DNA from: Halovivax cerinus
Lineage (GTDB): Archaea > Halobacteriota > Halobacteria > Halobacteriales > Natrialbaceae
DNA length: 64,000 nt
Direction of reading: 5' to 3'
Assembly: GCF_024498195.1 (NCBI RefSeq)
Contig: NZ_CP101824.1
Span: 3,348,001 to 3,412,000 of the forward strand
The position numbers were made by a program, and so were the translations under genes. The notes beneath the pieces were generated by a model. It was given only the letters and a program-made list of their open reading frames with translations. It was not told where the DNA came from and did not search any database. Each line of letters starts with the position of its first letter. Within the stretch, counting starts at the first letter, position 1. Shown in pieces: positions 45,376 to 54,950 of the stretch.

Positions 45376-45969
45376 GTCTATCTGCGCGGACTGTTTCTGC
45401 GCCTGCAAGATATACTAATCGGAAATCACTAACCCGCCATCATTTTCGAATACATGAACTATTTCCCAGCAAATCCACATACACCAGTGTCATCGTACCG
45501 AGTGAGGATACAGCCGATAAAAACCTGCGTTCGACCGCCTCGACGAACTCGTATCGCCACACATAACAAACTGAAAATAATTGTGTGAGACTGACCTATC
45601 AGAGTTCTTATTGGCTAGGCCACGGGATTCGGACCGGTTCGGCACCCAGGAGAGTCGGACCGGCTCGGCGCCCAGGGGATCCCGGAACCGTGACCTGCCA
45701 GCGTCGGCGCTATACGACGGAACGGGTGAAGGAACGTCGGGTCGAAAACGACGGTGGCGTCGGAGTCGAGACGGGGTAACCGATCGACACGACGCCACTG
45801 GCCGAGACGAGCGACAGACGCAGTGTGTCGGCTCGGAGGCCGTCACACCGAACGGTTCCATCCACTCGAATCGTCCCGTCGGTTCGTTTTCGGCAGTCGC
45901 GGTCCAGGTGCGGAGACGACCGTCTCAGAAACACACACGTTATACCGGCGGGGTGGGAACGTATACCCG
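45376..45969. other. Intergenic region with a 26-bp tandem repeat
   Basis: This region holds the leftward transducer promoter (45411-45419), two tandem 26-bp units at 45627-45652 and 45653-45678 (core TCGGACCGG-TCGGC-CCCAGG), and the TATA box TTATAC (45940-45945) of the pantoate kinase gene. No convincing gene is seen. Confidence 0.5.
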
Positions 45970-46800
45970 ATGTCAGCGGAGAGTACGGCTTTCGTCCCGG
46001 GCCACATCACGGGTTTCTTCACGACCCATCCGGATCCGGATCCGACGAAAGCCGGATCGCGCGGGGCGGGCCTGACGCTCTCGGACGGCGTACGGGTGAC
46101 GGTCGCGCCCGCATCCGAATCGATCGTCGAACTGGACGGCGAGCGGATCGAGGTACCACCCGTCGATCGGGTGCTCGATGCGCTCGACGTGACGGCGCGG
46201 ATAGAAGCGACAGCCGCGCTTCCCCTGGGTGCCGGGTTTGGCGTATCGGGTGCCCTCTCGCTCGGAAGTGCACTCGCTGCGAACCGGGTGTTCGAGCGTG
46301 GCCTCTCGGCGAACGAACTCGTCACGATCGCCCACGGGGCGGAAGTACAGTCGGGTACCGGTCTCGGAGACGTCGTCGCCCAGGCTCGCGGGGGAATTCC
46401 GATCCGGCTCGAACCGGGAAGTCCGCCACACGGGTTGCTGGACGCGATTCCAAACCGCACGCGCGTGGAATACGTCACCTTCGGTGAGGTATCGACGTCG
46501 GACGTCCTCGAGGGAAATACGGACCAGATAACCCACGCTGGGAAGGCAGCCCTCTCGCGAGTCGTCCAGGAACCGACCCTGGGGTCGTTCATCTACGCCT
46601 CCCGTCGGTTCGCACGCGAAAGCGAACTCCTGACGCCACGGGTAGCGGACGCCATCCGGGCCGTCAGTGATGCCGACGGACAGGCGTCGATGGCGATGCT
46701 CGGGGATACCGTCTACGCGCTCGGAACTGGACTCAGCGACGCCGGCTACGACCCGAACCACTGCGTCACGCATCCGGCCGGTGCGACGCTCGAATCGTGA
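45970..46800 (+). CDS. Pantoate kinase
   Basis: This 276-residue GHMP-superfamily kinase phosphorylates pantoate, the archaeal branch of CoA synthesis. Features are AFVPGHITGFFTTHPDPDP with a Gly-rich SRGAGLTLSDG, the GHMP ATP-binding loop PLGAGFGVSGALSLG, and AHGAEVQSGTGLGDVVAQARGG. The ATG at 45970 has a TATA box 25-30 bp upstream. The next pathway enzyme, phosphopantothenate synthetase, lies 3.2 kb downstream, separated by the DUF1508-repeat gene. Confidence 0.93.
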   Translation: MSAESTAFVPGHITGFFTTHPDPDPTKAGSRGAGLTLSDGVRVTVAPASESIVELDGERIEVPPVDRVLDALDVTARIEATAALPLGAGFGVSGALSLGSALAANRVFERGLSANELVTIAHGAEVQSGTGLGDVVAQARGGIPIRLEPGSPPHGLLDAIPNRTRVEYVTFGEVSTSDVLEGNTDQITHAGKAALSRVVQEPTLGSFIYASRRFARESELLTPRVADAIRAVSDADGQASMAMLGDTVYALGTGLSDAGYDPNHCVTHPAGATLES

Positions 46801-47076
46801 ACCGGATCGGCGCGGTAGCGTATCGGCACGTCGATACGGTGAGTCCCAGTTCCGTTCACGGAAACCCGTGACCGTGGCGCACGGAGAAGCACCGCCACGG
46901 GATCGGAGGTCCGCCCCGTCTGTCGACTCGGTCGTGTGATGGATCGATGGATCGGTCGATACAGCGGCCCGGAAAGCGGTGCTTGAAGGCCGAATGACCC
47001 GACCAAAAACATATCCAAATTTCGATAGTTAGCCGATAATTTATTATGCTTCGTTTGAGTTATCCGGTCGAATCCC

Positions 47077-49875
47077 ATGTCCTCGATACGGAATTTCAAC
47101 AACACATTATTTCGATTGTATGAAAACTACGTCGGTGAACAGGAGTCGAAGAAGGACGTCTACGGCTACTGGCTGTTCGTCCTCGGGTTCGTCGTCGGAC
47201 TGGTCGCCGTCGTCATCTACGCGGTGAACTACGGGGCCGTAGAACCCGGAACGCCGACGGAGCGGTTCATCAGCAAGGTCGTCGGTATCGTCGGTTCGGT
47301 CGGGGTGACCGTGATGCTGTTCGGACTGGTACTCATGCTCCCGGTTCGTCGGCGTGCGATTTACGCAAGCGTGGTCGGGCTCGTGATCACCTTCGCCGGT
47401 ATCGCATCGTTCGGTATCGCCTACCCGTACCACTGGCGGCTCGACAGCCCGGCTGGAGACGATTACACGTTGCACGTGATCGCGCTCTACACGATCGGTA
47501 TCGGTATCATCGCCGGAGTCACCGCACTCATTCCCGTCATTACGGGGCGGAAGGGTAAGTACGTCGCCGAGGAGGGCGCGACCGAGGATCCAGACATCCT
47601 GACGGGAGACGCACTCGACGGCGCTCAGTTCGCGGTCTTCCGGGACGAGAACGGAGACTGGAAGTGGCACATTCTCCACCTGGAGGCCCTCGCCGCCAGC
47701 GAAGAGAGCGCACTGACGCGTCCCGAAGCCGAAGAGGACATCGACATCGTCAAATCCCAGATCGGATCCGCCGGGTTGATGGAGCTTACGACCTCGGCGT
47801 TCCGACTCTACGAAACGCTCGACGGGCAATGGGAGTGGACGCTCGTCCGGGACGATGGGAGCGTCGTCGCGCGCTGTGGTGATGCCTTCGACAGCCGCGA
47901 CGGCGCAGAGGAATCGGTCAGTTTCCTCAAGGATCAGGGGCCGGTCGCGGGCGTGATCGAGATCGACGACGCGGCGTTCAACTACTACCAGAGCCGCGAC
48001 CGCTGGCACTGGCAACTACTAGACGGCGATCGAGAACCCCTGGCCGTCTCACCGACCGGGTACTCGAGCAAGGCCGACGCGAAGGCCGGTGCCTCAACGT
48101 TCGTCGATAACTTCGAAGACGCGCGCGTACTCGCAATGGAGCACGTCGCCATCGAACTCGTCGACGAATCGGACGGCTGGTACTGGCGCTTCGTCGGAAC
48201 CGACGACGAAGAGATCGGTCGATCCGAAGACGCCTTCGACAGCCGCCGGGACGCAGAAGAGGCCGTGGAGTCGCTCCTCGAGGAGTTCGACGACGTGGCC
48301 GTCACCGTCTCCGGCGAGGCGACCTACGAACTGTACAACGTCGGGCAGGAGTGGAACTGGAGACTCGTCGGGTACGACGAACAGATCGTCGCCAGAAACC
48401 CGGAGGGTGTCGACAGCTACGAGGAGATCGAGCGAACGACGGACAAATTCGCGACCAACGTCGAGGACGCAGACGTCTTCGAGATCGAGGGAGCGCTCTA
48501 CGAGCGTTACAAGGTCGACGACCACTGGCGCTGGCGGCTCGTCGACGAGGACCGCGACATCGTCGCCGCGAGTACCGAGCCACACGAGACGGCCGAGGAT
48601 GCCGCGGACGCGATCGAGCGGATGCAGAACCAGGCGAGCGAGGCGGAGCTCATCGAGTTCGAGAACTCCGCCTTCCAGGTGTACGAAGCCGACACCGGCG
48701 AGTGGCGCTGGCGACTCATCGACGAGGACGGCAACGTTCTGGCCGACAGCGGCGCCGAACACGCCTCGAAGGGCGAAGCCGCCGAAGCGATGATGACGCT
48801 CAAAGAGCAGGCGCCCGACGCGGAGTTGCTCGAGATCGAGACCGCCGCGTTCGAGCTATTCGTCGACGACGGCGAGTGGGGCTGGCGCCTCATCGACGAC
48901 GGCGGCAAGCTCATCGCCGAGGATCCGAACTCGCACCCGAACCGCCAGGCCGCCAAACAGGCCATGGACCAGCTCGTCGAGAACATCGACACGGAGAGTC
49001 GGACGATGGAGCGGGCTGCCTTCCAGACCTACGTCGACGACGAGTGGTTCTGGCGGTTCGTCCTGCCGGACGGGACAGTCGTCGCGGAGAGCGAGGAATC
49101 GGCACCGACCCGAAACGAGATCGTCGACGGGATCGATCGCGTCCGAGACGCTGCAGCCAACGCCGATCGCTCTCGAATCGGCGACCTGTTCGTCCAGCTC
49201 GCCGGCTCCGACGCCTGGCACTGGCGTCTGCTCGATCGCGACCGATCGATCGTCGCCGCCTCCGAGGTCAGCTACGACTCGCGCGACGCCGTCGAGACGG
49301 CGATCAACGACCTCCTCGCGGCCGCTCCGGATGCCCCGGTCTTCCACGTGGAGAACGCGCTCATCCGGCTGACGAACGGCGACGGCTGGACCTGGGACCT
49401 CGTCGATCAGGACCGCGACGTGCTGGCGACGTCGGGAACGACTGTCGACGACGAATCCGACGCGATGGACACCGTCGAGGAGATCAGACGACGGGCTCCC
49501 GCTGCGGGACAGGTCGACTTCGACGTCGCGTCGTTCGAGTTCGTCTCCGACGACGATGGCTGGACCTGGCGTCTCATCGACGAAGACGGCCAGGTCGTCG
49601 CGCGGTGTATCGAGTCCTTCGAGACCATGGACGAGGCCCGTACCTCCCTCGAGAGCATCCGTGACGTCATCCCCAAGGCGAGCATCCTGGAGATCGACGG
49701 CGTCTCGTTCGAACTCCACTACGACGACGAGGGCTGGATCTGGCAACTCGTCGACGAACACGGCGAGCCGATGTCCGAGAGCACGAAGACCTACGAGAGT
49801 CGAACCGAGGCCAGAGATGCGATGACCAACGTCAAAGTCCACGCCCCGGACGGCTGGGTCGAGTTCACCGAGTAA
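47077..49875 (+). CDS. Membrane protein with 13 tandem DUF1508 (YegP-like) repeats
   Basis: This 932-residue protein has four N-terminal transmembrane helices (about 28-48, 66-88, 95-113, 133-153). From about residue 180 it has 13 repeats of about 58 residues, each with the core F-x-x-Y-x(5-8)-W-x-W-x-L-x-D-x-x-G-x-x-V-A followed by a Ser/Asp-rich strand and a helix (for example WRWRLIDEDGNVLA, WTWRLIDEDGQVVA). DUF1508 is a small domain usually in one or two copies. A cytoplasmic or surface repeat array anchored to the membrane is the likely design. TATA-like TTTATTA lies at about 47040. Function is unknown. Confidence 0.85.
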   Translation: MSSIRNFNNTLFRLYENYVGEQESKKDVYGYWLFVLGFVVGLVAVVIYAVNYGAVEPGTPTERFISKVVGIVGSVGVTVMLFGLVLMLPVRRRAIYASVVGLVITFAGIASFGIAYPYHWRLDSPAGDDYTLHVIALYTIGIGIIAGVTALIPVITGRKGKYVAEEGATEDPDILTGDALDGAQFAVFRDENGDWKWHILHLEALAASEESALTRPEAEEDIDIVKSQIGSAGLMELTTSAFRLYETLDGQWEWTLVRDDGSVVARCGDAFDSRDGAEESVSFLKDQGPVAGVIEIDDAAFNYYQSRDRWHWQLLDGDREPLAVSPTGYSSKADAKAGASTFVDNFEDARVLAMEHVAIELVDESDGWYWRFVGTDDEEIGRSEDAFDSRRDAEEAVESLLEEFDDVAVTVSGEATYELYNVGQEWNWRLVGYDEQIVARNPEGVDSYEEIERTTDKFATNVEDADVFEIEGALYERYKVDDHWRWRLVDEDRDIVAASTEPHETAEDAADAIERMQNQASEAELIEFENSAFQVYEADTGEWRWRLIDEDGNVLADSGAEHASKGEAAEAMMTLKEQAPDAELLEIETAAFELFVDDGEWGWRLIDDGGKLIAEDPNSHPNRQAAKQAMDQLVENIDTESRTMERAAFQTYVDDEWFWRFVLPDGTVVAESEESAPTRNEIVDGIDRVRDAAANADRSRIGDLFVQLAGSDAWHWRLLDRDRSIVAASEVSYDSRDAVETAINDLLAAAPDAPVFHVENALIRLTNGDGWTWDLVDQDRDVLATSGTTVDDESDAMDTVEEIRRRAPAAGQVDFDVASFEFVSDDDGWTWRLIDEDGQVVARCIESFETMDEARTSLESIRDVIPKASILEIDGVSFELHYDDEGWIWQLVDEHGEPMSESTKTYESRTEARDAMTNVKVHAPDGWVEFTE

Positions 49876-49967
49876 GGTCGCTCGAAGCCGGACCGACCGT
49901 CCGCCAGACGACGGCGAACCGTCCGGCAAACGGGGCGTTTTTGCTCGTCCGATCGCTGTTTCTACAC

Positions 49968-50756
49968 GTGACCGATTACGAGACCGTCCCGTCGGCCGTC
50001 GACGACGAGACCGAGATCCCGACGGATCACCCTCGCTACCAGGATCTGCTCACCCGCCACCGGATCGAAGCGGGCGTCGAAAAAGGCATCACGCACCTGC
50101 AAGGCATGCACGCCGAAGGGCGCGGCAGTGCATTCGACTACCTCCTCGGTGAGGAGACGATTCCGAGCGCCGACGAGGCGGAACGGGCGGCGGCCGCCCA
50201 GTTACTGCTGGCAGACCACCCCGTGGTCTCCGTCAACGGGAACGTCGCGGCGCTCGTCCCCGGCGAGGTCGTCGACCTTGCGTCGACCGTGGACGCGGCG
50301 ATCGAGATCAACCTGTTCAATCGCACGCCCGAGCGGATGGAGCGCATCGCCGCTCACCTCCGCGACCACGGCGCCGAAGACGTGCTGGGACTAGACGCCG
50401 ATGCCCGAATTCCGAACCTCGACCACGAACGGAGCAAGGTCGACGCCGACGGAATCTACGAAGCTGACGTCGTCGTCGTCCCACTCGAAGACGGCGACCG
50501 AGCAGAAGCGCTCTCGGAAATGGGGAAAACGGAGATCGTCATCGACCTCAACCCGCTGTCTCGTTCCCCACAGGTCGCGGCGATCCCGATCGTGGACAAC
50601 ATCGTTCGAGCGATGCCGAACGTGACCGAGCACGGACGGGCGCTCGCCGACGCGGACGGTGCGACGTTGCGCGAGATCGTCGACTCGTTCGATCGCGAGG
50701 CGGCGCTGGCTGCGGCGGAAGACCGGATCCGATCGGGCGACCTCGCCGGCGAGTGA
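49968..50756 (+). CDS. 4-phosphopantoate-beta-alanine ligase (phosphopantothenate synthetase)
   Basis: This 262-residue enzyme ligates 4-phosphopantoate and beta-alanine using ATP, the second archaeal-specific CoA step (DUF137 family). Conserved blocks are HPRYQDLLTRHRIEAGVEKG, HAEGRGSAFDYLLGE, LNPLSRSPQVAAIPIVDN and MPNVTEHGR. The GTG at 49968 begins the family N-terminus (TDYETVPSAV). A T-rich box (GTTTTT, about 49937-49942) lies 26-31 bp upstream. Confidence 0.92.
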   Translation: MTDYETVPSAVDDETEIPTDHPRYQDLLTRHRIEAGVEKGITHLQGMHAEGRGSAFDYLLGEETIPSADEAERAAAAQLLLADHPVVSVNGNVAALVPGEVVDLASTVDAAIEINLFNRTPERMERIAAHLRDHGAEDVLGLDADARIPNLDHERSKVDADGIYEADVVVVPLEDGDRAEALSEMGKTEIVIDLNPLSRSPQVAAIPIVDNIVRAMPNVTEHGRALADADGATLREIVDSFDREAALAAAEDRIRSGDLAGE

Positions 50757-51096
50757 ACCGGGCGTGTACGCCGGCCAGCGTCGGCCGATACCCGTCCACC
50801 TCCCCACAACGTTTTTATCACCGGTACCCGACAGTTTAGAGAGAGGACGATGGAGACCTCACTTCTTCCCTGAGTCGGGATCGACGCCGGCGGTCGCCCA
50901 GGAAGTCGATATCGTGACGCTCGCGATAGCTAGTCGATAGTCCACGCAGCGAGACCGATAGTCGGCGCCAGCGCCGATGGGTGACGAGGCTCGATTCACG
51001 CACCGGATCCCCGAGCCGCAGCACGCGCTCGCGGCCGTACCGCACGACGAACGACGAATTCACGACAGACACATGCAACGTAAATCAGATCGACGA
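50757..51096. other. Intergenic region with promoter and a seven-codon ORF
   Basis: A T-rich TATA-like element (ACGTTTTTATC, about 50808-50818) predicts a transcript start near 50840. It would read a seven-codon ORF (METSLLP) from 50850 before a leader of more than 200 nt to hflX. No other gene is seen. Confidence 0.3.
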
Positions 51097-52494
51097 ATGG
51101 CATCGACGAGCGAGGAACCCACGACGGGTAGCGAAATGGACGTATCGACCGAGGCGGACAGTCCGCCAGGAGTCGAAGCGACGGGCGGGAATGGGTCGAA
51201 GCGGACCGCCAGTAAGGGGGTGGCGATCGTGGCCGCCAGGGAGAACCGGGCGCCGGTCGAGACGACCGAGATACGGCAGTTGACCACAGCGGCCAGATAC
51301 GAGGTCGTCGACGCGTTCACGCAGGTTCGTCCACGAGATCCAGGGACGAACCTCGGCGACGGACTGGTAGCCGAGATCGCTCGGCGCACGGAGGAGACCG
51401 GAGCGAGTCTGCTCGTCGTCGACGGCGAGTTGACACCCACACAGACGACGACTCTGGCGGATCGCATGCCCGACGAAACGCGCGTCTTCGACCGATACAG
51501 ATTGATCCTCGCCATCTTCGGCGAACAGGCCGGCCACCGTCGGGCACAGTTGCAGGTCGAACTGGCACGACTGCGCTACGACCTGCCGCGGATCAAAGAA
51601 GCGGCCGACGAAGGACTTCTCAACCGACGAACCGAGCGAGGAACGCCGTACTACGACGTCCGGGATCGCATCGATCGGCTCGAACGGAAACTCGACGAGT
51701 TGCCGACACCGGCCGAACAGTTTCGCGAACGACGTCGGCACGCGGGATTCGACCTCGTGACGCTCGCAGGGTATACGAACGCGGGGAAGTCGACGCTGCT
51801 CCACCGACTGGCGGACGATCTGTCGGTGACCGACGCGTCCCCGGCGCACCCGGACGAGACGGGCGTCGCCGAGATCGAGGATCGACTGTTCAAGACGCTC
51901 GAAACCACGACGCGACGGGCCACGCTACAGGGGCGACCGACGCTGGTTACCGACACGGTCGGATTCATCGGGGACGTGCCACACTGGCTCGTCCGGTCGT
52001 TCAGCGAGACTCTCTCCGAGGCGGCGAGCGCCGACGTCGTCGTTCTCGTCACAGACGGGGTCGATCCCATCGAGGAGTTCGAAGCGAAACTCGACGTCTC
52101 GCTCTCCGTCCTCGACGATCAGGACGTGGCACGTGGCGACATCGTGGTAGCTGTGAACAAGATCGACGGCCTGTCGCCGAGTGCGGTGGACGATCGCCGC
52201 CGGATCGCCGCCGACCGCGTCGATTCGGTCGTCACGATCAGCGCCGCCGAGGGGACGAACCGCGATCGACTGGTGGACGCGATAGACGCGCGACTCCCGT
52301 CACGTCGGGAGACGATCACCCTCCCGAACGGAGACGAGGGAATGAGCCTCCTGTCGTGGCTGTACGACCACGTGGTCGTCGACTCCGTCGCGTACGCGGA
52401 CGAGACGGTCGACGTGACAGTCGAGGGGCGACCGGCGTCGATCGCGAAGGCGCGCGCCCGCGCCGACGCGATAGCTGCCGGCAAGGAATCGTGA
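51097..52494 (+). CDS. hflX: GTPase HflX
   Basis: This ribosome-associated GTPase is 465 residues from the ATG at 51097. The disordered acidic N-terminus is followed by the HflX domain, with VFDRYRLILAIFGEQAGHRR and QVELARLRYDLPRI, a helical coiled coil, then the G domain: G1 GYTNAGKSTLLHRL, G3 DTVGFIGDVPHWLV and G4 NKIDGL. HflX splits stalled ribosomes in bacteria. Archaeal roles are less clear. Other in-frame starts (50977, 51073, 51136) cannot be excluded because the N-terminus is not conserved. Confidence 0.9.
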   Translation: MASTSEEPTTGSEMDVSTEADSPPGVEATGGNGSKRTASKGVAIVAARENRAPVETTEIRQLTTAARYEVVDAFTQVRPRDPGTNLGDGLVAEIARRTEETGASLLVVDGELTPTQTTTLADRMPDETRVFDRYRLILAIFGEQAGHRRAQLQVELARLRYDLPRIKEAADEGLLNRRTERGTPYYDVRDRIDRLERKLDELPTPAEQFRERRRHAGFDLVTLAGYTNAGKSTLLHRLADDLSVTDASPAHPDETGVAEIEDRLFKTLETTTRRATLQGRPTLVTDTVGFIGDVPHWLVRSFSETLSEAASADVVVLVTDGVDPIEEFEAKLDVSLSVLDDQDVARGDIVVAVNKIDGLSPSAVDDRRRIAADRVDSVVTISAAEGTNRDRLVDAIDARLPSRRETITLPNGDEGMSLLSWLYDHVVVDSVAYADETVDVTVEGRPASIAKARARADAIAAGKES

Positions 52495-52605
52495 TCGCGA
52501 CGGAACCAGGTTGGACGCACTGAGGCGTACGCCATTCGGTGGCGCGACCGCCGGAAACGTGTCGGTTTCGGCCGCACAGGGGGAAATCAGTGTCACGACA
52601 CCTTT

Positions 52606-52620
52606 TTCACCACTGGTGAA
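52606..52620. promoter_or_regulatory. Perfect 15-bp palindrome over the thi4 promoter
   Basis: TTCACCA-C-TGGTGAA is a perfect inverted repeat with 7-bp arms. It directly overlaps the T-rich TATA-like stretch (52603-52609) and ends 14 bp before the thi4 ATG. It is a likely repressor site. The ThiR-like protein encoded at 39335 is the obvious candidate. Confidence 0.55.
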
Positions 52621-52634
52621 TAACACCGAGTTGT

Positions 52635-53564
52635 ATGGACGACTTCGAACAGTTCAGCGACGTCGGCGAAGCGGACGTAACGCGCGCGATCGGTCAGGAG
52701 TGGACCGAGGAGTTCATGGATTTCTCGGACTCGGACGTCATCATCATCGGCGGCGGTCCGTCGGGGCTGACGGCAGCGAAGGAACTGTCGGAACGCGGGG
52801 TGAAGACCATGGTCGTCGAGAAGAACAACTACCTCGGCGGTGGGTTCTGGCTCGGCGGCTTCCTGATGAACAAGGTCACGGTTCGCGACCCTGCCCAGCG
52901 CGTTCTCGACGAACTCGACGTCGACTACAAACAGTCCCAGGACAGCGAAGGGCTGTACGTCGCGAACGGTCCGGAAGCCTGTTCCGGTCTCATCAAGGCC
53001 GCCTGTGACGCGGGTGCGAAGATGCAGAACATGACGGAGTTCACAGACATCGTCATCCGCGAGGACCACCGCGTCGGCGGCATCGTCATGAACTGGACGC
53101 CCGTCCACGCGCTGCCCCGGGAGATCACCTGCGTCGACCCGATCGCCGTCGAGGCCGACCTCGTCATCGACGCCACCGGCCACGACGCGATGGCCATCAC
53201 GAAACTCGACGAGCGCGGCGTCCTCGACGCACCGGGTGTACAGGACGCGCGCGAGCGCGGCCAGGTCATGGACCAGACGGACTCGGACACCTACGGCGCG
53301 CCCGGGCACGACTCGCCCGGGCACGACTCGATGTGGGTCGGCAAAAGCGAGGACGCGGTCGTCGAACACACCGGACTCGTTCACGACGGCCTGATCGCGA
53401 CGGGCATGGCCGTCGCCACCGCCTACGGTCTGCCCCGCATGGGCCCGACGTTCGGCGCCATGCTCGTCTCGGGCAAGCGTGCAGCCCAGGAAGCGCTCGA
53501 CGAACTCGACGTCGACGCAGAGCCCGTCGACATCACGAGCCGGGCGACGCCAGCCGACGACTGA
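52635..53564 (+). CDS. thi4: Thiamine thiazole synthase Thi4
   Basis: This 309-residue enzyme makes the thiazole part of thiamine from NAD and glycine. The FAD/NAD-binding loop is [17 protein letters not shown] (35-51), with [12 protein letters not shown] and MNWTPVHAL following. Cys-166 in REITCVDPI matches the sulfur-donor cysteine of single-turnover Thi4 enzymes, which is known to be essential in haloarchaeal Thi4. A small internal duplication ([10 protein letters not shown]) occurs near residue 220. A 15-bp palindrome covers its promoter. Confidence 0.94.
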   Translation: MDDFEQFSDVGEADVTRAIGQEWTEEFMDFSDSDVIIIGGGPSGLTAAKELSERGVKTMVVEKNNYLGGGFWLGGFLMNKVTVRDPAQRVLDELDVDYKQSQDSEGLYVANGPEACSGLIKAACDAGAKMQNMTEFTDIVIREDHRVGGIVMNWTPVHALPREITCVDPIAVEADLVIDATGHDAMAITKLDERGVLDAPGVQDARERGQVMDQTDSDTYGAPGHDSPGHDSMWVGKSEDAVVEHTGLVHDGLIATGMAVATAYGLPRMGPTFGAMLVSGKRAAQEALDELDVDAEPVDITSRATPADD

Positions 53565-53744
53565 TCGGCCGGCGAGTCAGACGGTTCGCGTTCTCCGTTC
53601 CGACGCCGGTCAGTAACGACTGTCCGGGAACGGCGGTTCGAAGCTGATCGAGTGCCTCCTTCGAATTCGATACCCGTCTCGGACAGCGGTCCGTACAAAT
53701 CAGGAACGGAGGTACGTCTGTTCCCCGGAGGCCGTCGCGAAGGC

Positions 53745-54950
53745 TTACTGGGATCCGTCTTCGGCGATCGAGACGGAGTACTCACCCCAGCCCTCGGTGG
53801 CGTAGACCAGGATACCGACGTCGGTCGTGCCGGAGAGGTTCCCCGAGACGCTCTCCGAGGAGCCCGAACCCGCCGAGCGGTCGTCGTAATCGTCGCGCGT
53901 GGGCGTGCGACCGTCGTACGTGACGTAGAGGTCGAAGTCGGCGAAACCGGGCCCGTCTAGTTCGACCGTGAGACTGCAGGGATTGGTCGTCTGTGTCGCG
54001 TACGTGTGCACCGCCTCCGAGTTCCACCACGCGAGGTAGCCATCCGCGGCACCCGACGCGGATTCGGCGCCGCAGTTGTCGTCCTCCTCGACGATGACCG
54101 TCTGCGTGGTCGAGTCGGTCGCACCCGCGTCGTCGGTCACGGTGAGTTCGGCGGTGTACTGGCCGGCTGAGCCGTACGAGTGGGTGTCGGTCTCGCCACT
54201 TCCCATCGACCCGTCGCCGAAGTCCCACTCGTAGCCCGCGATCGATCCGTCGGGATCGCTCGATGCGGCCGCGTCGAAGGTGATCGATTCGTCGACCGCT
54301 GGATCGGTCGGCGAGATGTCGAAGCTAGCCGACGGTGGCTGGTTGCCGCCCTCGCCGTCGTCGTACTCCCAACTGTACTGGTTGGCGAGCGTCGTACACT
54401 CGGTCGGGGTGAGAACCTCCGTTCCGTTCGGTTCCTCACGCCCGCACTGGCCCGCAGCTGCGTGTCCGTCCTGGACGTATCCTGCGGTCATGGGCGAAAT
54501 CTCCGCGCCTTCGAACACTTTCCCGAGGCTGTGTTCGTAGTCCTGTGCGTAGCCCATCTCCTGGACTTCGGGGAGGCTGCTGTTGATGAAATTGTGGAGC
54601 ACCTCCTGGGAGAAGACGAACCCCTCCAGCATCGAGACACAGACCATCGGTTCGATCCAGGCGTGACCCGAGCCCTCGGCGATGCCGCCGTACCCTTCGG
54701 CGCCCAGCAAGTGCGAACCTGGCCCCTGGAACTCGCCGTTTTGCTGCAGCCACTGGCGCCAGGGCTGGAGCATGTCGTAGATCGAACCGGCCTGGATGTT
54801 CGGGTTCTCGTCCATGATCTGAACGTCGAACGCCGGAATGGTGGAATCGGCGACGATCATGTCGAGCGTCTCCTGGAGTCCATCAGCCGGCGTCTGGACG
54901 TCCAGTCCCGACGTGTTCGCGTAGACGTAGACGTTGAACGCATCCGTCAT
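53745..54950 (-). CDS. PKD plus pre-peptidase C-terminal domain protein without its own signal peptide
   Basis: This 401-residue protein has an N-terminal 190-residue domain of unknown type, including SQEVLHNFINSSLPEVQ and DYEHSLGKVF (Glu-116, His-119 and His-140 could be a metal site; the usual first His of HExxH is Gln). A PKD domain follows (about 205-290: SFDISPTDPAVDESITFDA, GYEWDFGDGS), then a pre-peptidase C-terminal (PPC) domain (about 295-400: FADFDLYVTYDGRTPTRDD). The C-terminal modules are extracellular types, yet no signal peptide is seen. It overlaps the TAT-signal gene upstream by 4 bp. Confidence 0.75.
   Translation of the reverse strand: MTDAFNVYVYANTSGLDVQTPADGLQETLDMIVADSTIPAFDVQIMDENPNIQAGSIYDMLQPWRQWLQQNGEFQGPGSHLLGAEGYGGIAEGSGHAWIEPMVCVSMLEGFVFSQEVLHNFINSSLPEVQEMGYAQDYEHSLGKVFEGAEISPMTAGYVQDGHAAAGQCGREEPNGTEVLTPTECTTLANQYSWEYDDGEGGNQPPSASFDISPTDPAVDESITFDAAASSDPDGSIAGYEWDFGDGSMGSGETDTHSYGSAGQYTAELTVTDDAGATDSTTQTVIVEEDDNCGAESASGAADGYLAWWNSEAVHTYATQTTNPCSLTVELDGPGFADFDLYVTYDGRTPTRDDYDDRSAGSGSSESVSGNLSGTTDVGILVYATEGWGEYSVSIAEDGSQ

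Noticed and set aside
52495-52634. Thiamine pyrophosphate riboswitch before thi4
   Set aside because: No TPP-aptamer core (CTGAGA with ACCTGA) is present and the leader is too short; the palindrome points to protein control.
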